Below, in pieces: positions 57,846-64,000 of a DNA stretch of 64,000 bases. Made by a program: the position numbers and the translations under genes. The stretch lies in the NCBI GenBank assembly GCA_963573385.1, contig CAUYLG010063090.1:20668-84667 (forward strand), given 5' to 3'. Position 1 is the stretch's first letter; every line of letters starts with the position of its first letter. Below the pieces are notes generated by a model. That model made no database searches, was not told the DNA's origin, and saw only the letters and a list, made by a program, of their open reading frames with translations. Origin of the DNA: Cacajao melanocephalus (taxonomy: Eukaryota; Chordata; Mammalia; Primates; Pitheciidae).

Positions 57846-58094
57846 ACCCTGGACTGATTTTGTTGTACACACACCTGTACCTCTGCTTTTTTTCTGTGTG
57901 TGTTTGCCCTGGAATCGACCATCTTGCTTCTCCACTTACTCTCATTACTTAGGACCCTTCATTAGTCTTCACAGACTCCAAGAGAACTCTGTGTTTAAAA
58001 CTGAATGCATGGCCTGCAGCACATTGTTTTGAGTGGACCGAATCAGGACCATGAGCCACTTTAGACTGGAATGTATTCCCCTCCATTTGAAGTC
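57846..58094. other. unassigned sequence downstream of the tandem array
   Basis: No repeat recognised. If the array belongs to an LTR, this would be its flank or its continuation to about 57950. Confidence 0.35.
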
Positions 58095-58259
58095 TGTAAA
58101 GCTGCCGTAACAAAGTACTACAAACTGAATGGCTGAAAGAAAAGAAATTTATTGTGTCACACTTGTGAAGGCTGGAAGTCCAAAATCAAGGTATTGACCT
58201 TCTGGAGGTATACTCCCTCTCGAGATGCTAGAGAAGGATCTGTTCCAGGTCTTTCCTAA

Positions 58260-58545
<286 letters not shown>

Positions 58546-58611
58546 TTTCTCCTAATTTCTGATAGTTATTTGGCTTGTGGCAACATGACTCCAATCTTTG
58601 CAAGGCATTCT

Positions 58612-58612
<1 letters not shown>

Positions 58613-58656
<44 letters not shown>
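58613..58656. repeat. (GT)22 microsatellite
   Basis: Forty-four bases of perfect GT inside the MLT1, at the point where MLT1 normally has a short 'gtgtgt' stretch. Long and pure, so likely polymorphic. Confidence 0.97.
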
Positions 58657-58657
<1 letters not shown>

Positions 58658-58869
58658 CCAAATTTTCCCTTAATATAAGAACATCGGTTATAATGGATTC
58701 ATGGCTACTCCAGTATGATGTCATCTTAACCACTTACGTCTTCAACAATGTTGTTACCTAATAAGGTCACATTCTGAGGTGCTGGGGGTTAGTACGTCAA
58801 CATACAAATTTTAGGGATGGGACACTACTGAGTACATAACACTCTGTAAGGAGCAGTGTCTGGCACATA

Positions 58870-59030
58870 GAAAATTGATTCATACATTCGTTGTTCACGT
58901 GAGTACTTGAATCAGGCACTGTTCTAGACACTGAGGATAAAGGGATGACCAAAACAGACAGACTTCTTGATCTTCTGAAGCTTTTATTTTAATGGCAGAG
59001 ATAGATATTAAACAAAAAATTATCACTGGG
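58870..59030 (-). repeat. L2 LINE 3' end (antisense)
   Basis: 'attcatacattcgttgttca', 'gaatcaggcactgttctaga', 'cactgaggataaagggatga' and 'aacagacagacttcttgatc' follow antisense L2. Confidence 0.75.
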
Positions 59031-60477
59031 AGAGTTCTGCAGGTGGCCGATCTGGGGTCCCCGTCACTACCTGCGGAATTGAGGGGATCTGGGCTTGGTA
59101 TCTTTCTTATGCAAAGCTCTAAGGATAATTCTGCTGCACACTCAGGGTTAAGCATCGTTCCCCTAATGCATTGACACTGTTTCATAGTGGCCAACTGGTT
59201 CATTAGAAGCACATCAAGGAAAGTAGATGGGCAGTGTACCTCGGTTCCCACCGTAGCATCTTGACCATCACACAGGCAAAACGGTCTCAGATGTGCCTCT
59301 TCCTCATGGTAATTACACAGGGTTCTGTCTCGTGGTACGCTGTGCTCCCATTCGTGGAGGATATGTCAAAATACCCACACTCTCCTCAGATCTTCGAGTG
59401 TCATTATGAAATGCTGAGAGATCTGGGTCAGCTTGGAGAAGCAGGAAAGAGAGAATTAGCTGGTTCTGGTGCTGGTGCTGAAAATAGAACTTGAGCTGAG
59501 ATTTATCTTCTTGTCTCCTAAGAACCACTGGAATGGAGAAATCAAAGATAATAATGAGGTTTCCTATTCTAGCATCTTTGTTGTACAATTTTATGTAAAG
59601 TAAGGAATTCTTTGCAATGTCAGTTACCCCTCCTCCCCCAAATGTTTTGTGTATGCATTTAGGTGGTGGTTTGTACTAGGTTGTCTGTGTTGATTTAGGT
59701 GTTTCATGGTATCCATTAGCTACCTATATTAGAATATATGGTCAAATTCTTGAAGTCAAACGGGAGATCCCAGCTAGAGATACTGTTCCTTCTCACTCTG
59801 TCCTTTATAGGGATAAAAAGCAGCCTTCCGCAACTGTGGAAATAGTATCCCTTTACGTAAAATAAGAATCCTCTCCATATGCATAATTTTATAGTCTTAC
59901 ATGCTGAATTTCTCATCTATATGATTATTTTTAATCATTCTTATTTGGTATCTTTTTGAGTTCTCCAGATTCTTCCTGGATTGAGTAAATATGTCCCATT
60001 TCTTTTACGTAATTTTTACAAATGCATTTTTTATTCCCGTTGGTTTCTGTTTCTCTGAGCTGCTTGCTGGTTTTCTCAGATGGTAGATCCATATCATCCT
60101 TTTGCTTTTCCTGTTACTAGACACATTGAGGTGTGTGCCCACCTGTCAAGAACTGGCTTTGTCTCTAGTTTCTGCATTCTGAAATATGTCTGGTACTGGA
60201 GGACCACATTCCCTCTTTGGCCATAACTGGACTAAGATTGCACGTGTAACCCATGCCTAGCTAACTCCTGTGCTCACATGCGACTAATTGGTTGATCTGG
60301 ACCAGGAGAGGCTGGCTGAGGGTAGTGGTACCACTTTGACAGTCATCCTCATTCCCATGCCAGCTGGAGAGGCAGGCACCTTTGGGCAAAAGAAGACATC
60401 CGGTGGAAAAGAGAGAATGCTGTGGACCCTAGGTAAAGCACAAATGAGACATCCTTAGTCTCCTGACTGAGGGCCAT
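59031..60477. other. unassigned non-coding sequence
   Basis: About 1.45 kb without a recognised repeat, one of the longest such stretches here. The 59690-60060 part is AT-rich and complex ('gcataattttatagtcttac', 'gattatttttaatcattctt') and would be my first choice for a conservation test. No convincing exon. Confidence 0.45.
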
Positions 60478-60620
60478 GGTGGGGCACAGGGAGAGAAGAG
60501 AGAAGGAGAAGGAAGAGGGAAGGATGGAGGAGATAAAGAGTGATGGAGAAAAATATGGAGAGGGTGAGGGAGGGGTAAGGGGAGATAGGTGGAGGAGACA
60601 GAGATAGATATGGAGACATA
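60478..60620. repeat. purine-rich low-complexity tract
   Basis: GGAGA-, GAAGGA- and GGGAGG-type sequence over about 140 bp with scattered T and C. It is a decayed relative of the tract at 28441-28634, with the purines on the plus strand. Confidence 0.85.
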
Positions 60621-60874
60621 GCTATGTTAATTTCCAGTGGGTTTCCAGTTCCTGCAAGAATCAGAATACTTAGTACCTGTACAAGTTCCATTGTTTATAT
60701 GTTTATGTTAAACTATCCTTTTTCCTTGGGCCAGTTCGAGTCAGTATCTTTTCTTTTTTACTCATCCTAGAAGATTGTGGACTGAATTACACTTGGAGGT
60801 GTTACATCATGAGGATCATTTTATTATCCTCCTCTGTCTTTTTCACCAAGCGATTGTTTCTCTGTCACTAAGCA

Positions 60875-61030
60875 GTTAACTGCATGGGATGGTGAGAAGA
60901 ACCTGAGCATTAACACGTCAGCATACCTGGGTTCTAATCCTGGCCCTGCCACTTATGAGTTGGCCAGCCTTGTACAACTGGTTGAAGGTCTCTGAGCTGT
61001 CGCTTTTTCTTTTTTAAAATGAGGATAAAC
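60875..61030 (+). repeat. MIR SINE
   Basis: 'gatggtgagaagaacctgag', 'catacctgggttctaatcct', 'ggccctgccacttatgagtt', 'aaggtctctgagctgtcgct' and 'tttaaaatgaggataaacg'. A good sense MIR from the 5' region to the core. Confidence 0.87.
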
Positions 61031-61159
61031 GATTGCTTTACAATATAGGATTTCATGAAAAAACTTTCAGAAACATTTTAATTTTCCTTCTTTTGTGATA
61101 TTGAAGCTCTATGTTATTGCTTTGAAGAATCTGAGAAGACTTATTCTTGACCTTTAAGG

Positions 61160-61358
61160 ATAGGTTGCTAAAGTATGGTCTGCAAGTTAAATCTTGCTCT
61201 CTACATGTGTCTGTAAATAAACTTTTATTGAAACAGAGCCATGCCTTTATCCCTGGTGTCTACTTTCAAGCTACAACGGCACCATTGAGTATTTTGTCCC
61301 CACAAAATCTAAAATACTTAGTATTTGGACCTTTGTAGGAAAAGTTTGCCAAGCCCTG
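61160..61358 (+). mobile_element. small hAT-type DNA transposon
   Basis: 'gctaaagtatggtctgcaag', 'gtaaataaacttttattgaa', 'acagagccatgcctttatcc', 'cttagtatttggacctttgt' and the end 'aaagtttgccaagccctg'. This is a familiar non-autonomous mammalian transposon of about 200 bp whose ends are inverted 'gttggcaaac'-type repeats. I do not assign a family number. Confidence 0.75.
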
Positions 61359-62039
61359 TTCAAAGACCTTATAGTCTTGATGACAATTAATGAAATGTTC
61401 TTCTGATAGACATGTTGTTTATTGTTGTAGATTTTTTGTTGGTGGTGGTGGTGGTGTTTTTCTTCTCCTGTACCTGCTAACTGCAGATACTGTAGATTTA
61501 GCTTTTTATTTTATTGTCTAGATTTCTTGGTCTTTGATATGTATTTTGTCTTTCCACTTAGAAGTCTGGTATGTTTTATGTCATTCTGAGTTATCTGTCA
61601 CTATTGTTATAAAACATTTTTAGCCAGCCAGCCAGCCATTTTTTTTCTTTGCCATTGCATGTGTAACTTATGATATGTAGGTTTAACCTGCTGGACATAC
61701 TCTCTCATTTGCAAATAATTTGATGTGGTTGGTGACATCTCTCAGAGGATTCTCCCACCTGCAGCTGACTGGCTGCTCATTGTCCAGTTTCATCTCCAGG
61801 ATTTGGCTTCTTTTGGGGGAACTCAAGCTGTGACCTAAGCCTCTGCAGTCAGTGTAGTGAGCAGTGAATCTGCATAAGCCACTTTTTGATGTTTTGTGCA
61901 AAAATATCTTTTGTTACTGAAATACCACTCTGCAACTTGTACTGCTAGTGCCTTTAATGCATAAAAACATAGAACTGTCTTTGGAACGAGAATTTAAATA
62001 AGCATTTAAAAAAAAAACAACCTCCAGGCTTTATAAGAG
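61359..62039. other. unassigned sequence with short microsatellites
   Basis: Holds a (GGT)6 run at about 61440-61457 and 'agccagccagccagcc' at 61622-61637. No mobile element recognised. Confidence 0.5.
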
Positions 62040-62275
62040 CTACGGGGTTTGGTGAAAATGTCATGGATTTTGGAGACAGATATTTGTTCACACCTCAGGC
62101 CCTTTCACTTACCAGCTGAATTACCTTGGGCCCATTATCTGACTTTATAGTTATTTAATTTGTCTTATCTTTAGTGTGCTGTCCCTCTGAATTGGAGTGA
62201 ACACCAATTGCAGAGGCCGTCGAAGGGATTAACTGAGAAGATGCCTATAAAGCAGTTTAGGTCATAAACGCTTTA
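62040..62275 (+). repeat. MIR SINE
   Basis: 'atggattttggagacagata', 'cctttcacttaccagctgaa', 'ttaccttgggcccattatct', 'gggattaactgagaagatgc' and 'ctataaagcagtttaggtca' span nearly the whole sense MIR, with an insertion of about 50 bp in the middle. Confidence 0.8.
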
Positions 62276-62439
62276 TGTGAGGGGAGTGGTCTTGGAGAGT
62301 TATTTAGAGACAGTTCCTTTGGCAGGTGACTCAAACTTGTATTACCAGGTATAATAGAACTTCCTTGGACCGGAAGTCTTCAGAGAGCACCAATTTGCCA
62401 TTGACTTTAGGTCAGGCAGCGCATCGTTGGATCTCCTTG

Positions 62440-62710
62440 TTCCACCCCCCACTCCACCCACGCTGGCCTGTGTTTTGTCTTTCTTTGTTTTTTGTTTCTT
62501 TTCTACTTTCCCAAGTATATCAACCTCTTTCCTACCCCAAGGCTTCTATACCTGTCCAATCTGGGATATCCACTCCTCTGCCACACTCTACACTCCCCTT
62601 TCCGGTTATTTTCTTACTATTAATTCCTTCTTTTTCTTCAGTTCTTGGATCAAATCTCACTTTCTCAGGCATGCCTTTCCTGAACCAGTCCTGGTCAGGT
62701 TCTGCTCTTG
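62440..62710 (+). repeat. L2 LINE fragment (weak)
   Basis: 'ggatcaaatctcactttctc' and 'aggcatgcctttcctgaacc' resemble the sense L2 block 'gctcaaatgtcaccttctca' and 'gaggccttccctgacc'. Upstream sequence is pyrimidine-rich. Confidence 0.5.
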
Positions 62711-62749
62711 TGTTCATTTTTAAGCAAAGAAACTTTTTTTTTTTTTCCT

Positions 62750-63770
62750 GAGCCCCTACTGGATGCTAGTATGTATGCTGGATGCTGCAGATAGAATGGA
62801 AATAAAAAACATACACTCCCTCTCCTCATTTGAAACTTCTACAGTCAGCAGAAGAGAGACGTATTGCAAGCGTGCAAGCGTACGGATAGATTTTGATGTC
62901 ACTGCAATTGAGCTCCACAGAGGAGAAAGCCATGCTGTCAGGGCAGCCCAGTATCGACACATTGGACGTGTTGGGGATGTCAGGGAGACTTCCTGGAGGA
63001 TAAGCACGTTGGGCCCTTATTTGAAGCATCAGTGGGAGTGCGTAGACAGAGATCCTGGAAGAGTGATCCATGCAGTGGGAATGGCATGCAAAGGCCCGGC
63101 GGTGGGAGAGATGGATGGGACAGTTTCTGCACTGAGAGTGAGAGTGCCATGCTGGGAAGTCACTGGGGGCTGAGCGTGCGGGGTTTTGGGCCACATGAAG
63201 GAGTTTCGTCTTCATCTTTTGAGAAACGAAAGCTGCATGGAGGGGTGACAAGGTCAGATTGGTATTTTGAACAGCTCCCACTGTGCAGAGAATAGATTGG
63301 GAGGTAAGAGTGGATTCCAGTTAAGGAAATGATGGTAGGTGAAATAAGCCAGTAATAAGAGAATAAGTATCATATGACTCCGTTTATGTGAGGATCCTAC
63401 AATAGTCAAATGCTGAGCGATGGAAAGTAGAATGGTGGCCACCAGGGGCTTGGCGGAAGGGAGAATGGGGAGTTACTTGATGGGTTTGGAGTTGCCATTT
63501 TACAAGACGAAGAAGTTCTGGAGATGGATAGTGATGGTGGTCGCATGGCAGTGTGAATGCACTTCATGCCACTGAGCTGTACATGGAAAATGGTAAAAAT
63601 GGTGAACTTTATGTCGTGTATATTTTACCACAATTAATTTAGTTTCTTTGAAAAGAATCGATGTAAGGGGCTCAGCTGGCAAGCTGTTGCAGCAGTCAGA
63701 GAGAGCCCTGCTGAGGGTTTGGACTGTAGAGCTGTAGCTGGGGATGGACCTCATAGGTGATAGGGGATGG
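62750..63770 (-). repeat. L2 LINE (antisense), split by an L1
   Basis: First part (62750-63330): 'gagcccctactggatgctag', 'ctgcagatagaatggaaata', 'tggcatgcaaaggcccggcg', 'gggccacatgaaggagtttc' and 'aggggtgacaaggtcagatt'. Second part (63646-63770): 'ggcaagctgttgcagcagtc' and 'gagggtttggactgtagagc'. Both match antisense L2 in order, with the L1 piece between. Confidence 0.82.
63332..63645 (+). repeat. old L1 (L1M group) 3' end inside the L2
   Basis: 'taggtgaaataagccagtaa', 'atcatatgactccgtttatg', 'aaagtagaatggtggccacc', 'aggggcttggcggaagggag', 'ctggagatggatagtgatgg', 'cttcatgccactgagctgta' and 'cgtgtatattttaccacaat'. This is a 5'-truncated L1M 3'UTR of about 315 bp. Confidence 0.93.
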
Positions 63771-63868
63771 ATTAGCCATGGGGTGGTTGGCAGCACGGGA
63801 GAGTACAGGGTCAAGGGAGGCTGTGGGTCAGGTGTATCCAACTAGTGGGGCCATTTACCAACATAGAG

Positions 63869-64000
63869 AATTTTTTTTTTTTTTGAGACAAAGTTTTCAT
63901 TCTTGTTGTCCAGGCTGGAGTATAGTGGCACGATCTCAGCTCACTGCAACCCCTGCTTCTCAGGTTCAAGCAGTTCTCCTGCTTCAGACTCCTGAGTAAC
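63869..64000 (-). repeat. Alu element (antisense), cut by window end
   Basis: T tract of 15 bases from 63870, then 'gagacaaagttttcattctt' and 'gtccaggctggagtatagtg', reaching 'cagactcctgagtaac' at the window edge. Only the right monomer in Alu terms is inside the window. Confidence 0.95.

Noticed and set aside
57379..57945. 188-codon open frame on the minus strand
   Set aside because: It crosses a tandem repeat whose units are 133 and 130 bp, so the peptide is not periodic. There is no homology I recognise, and no promoter or splice context.

Overview
This is vertebrate, almost certainly primate (probably human), nuclear DNA. The proof is about 25 Alu-derived elements on both strands, most of them full-length dimers and many with readable target-site duplications (TSDs). 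They sit on a background of L1, L2, MIR, MaLR LTRs and small DNA transposons at clearly different stages of decay. There is no operon structure, no dense coding, no CpG island, and no tRNA or rRNA gene that I can see. I found no exon that I can assign to a known gene. Open frames longer than 60 codons occur on both strands in equal measure and are mostly fragments of Alu, L1 or L2, so I treat the window as intergenic or large-intron sequence.

Layout. 0-12 kb: a MaLR LTR, MIRs, two Alus, a 1.2-kb old L1 3' piece, an apparently solo ERV1-like LTR with a 4-bp TSD, and an L2 split by an MLT1 LTR. 12-19 kb: an L2 split by an Alu and by a full-length Tigger-type transposon, which is itself split by an L1 fragment. 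Part of this assembly is repeated 2.4 kb downstream. Alus are dense from 14.4 to 17.8 kb. 19-36 kb: relatively Alu-poor, with L2 and MIR relics, an (AC)n tract, a 194-bp homopyrimidine tract, and a nested L2/MaLR-like LTR/L1 block at 32.6-33.9 kb. 36-46 kb: Alu- and L1-rich, including an Alu whose middle A-rich linker has become a CT microsatellite. 46-57 kb: mostly L2, MIR and unassigned sequence, with two close Alus at 52.5-53.3 kb and a tetranucleotide block at 54.3 kb. 57-64 kb: a three-copy tandem repeat of about 131 bp, an MLT1 carrying an Alu and a (GT)n tract, more MIR/L2, an L1 inserted in an L2, and an Alu cut by the window edge.

The most useful leads are structural: a duplicated L2/Tigger junction, a 38-bp imperfect inverted repeat at one end of a MER5A-type element, the 131-bp tandem array, the homopyrimidine tract, and a short stretch at 29.17-29.27 kb that looks like an internal coding exon. 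I did not find convincing evidence of a new biological system. Repeat boundaries are read by eye against remembered family consensus features and are good to roughly 5-30 bases, except where a TSD fixes them. Subfamily names are given only where I am reasonably sure.
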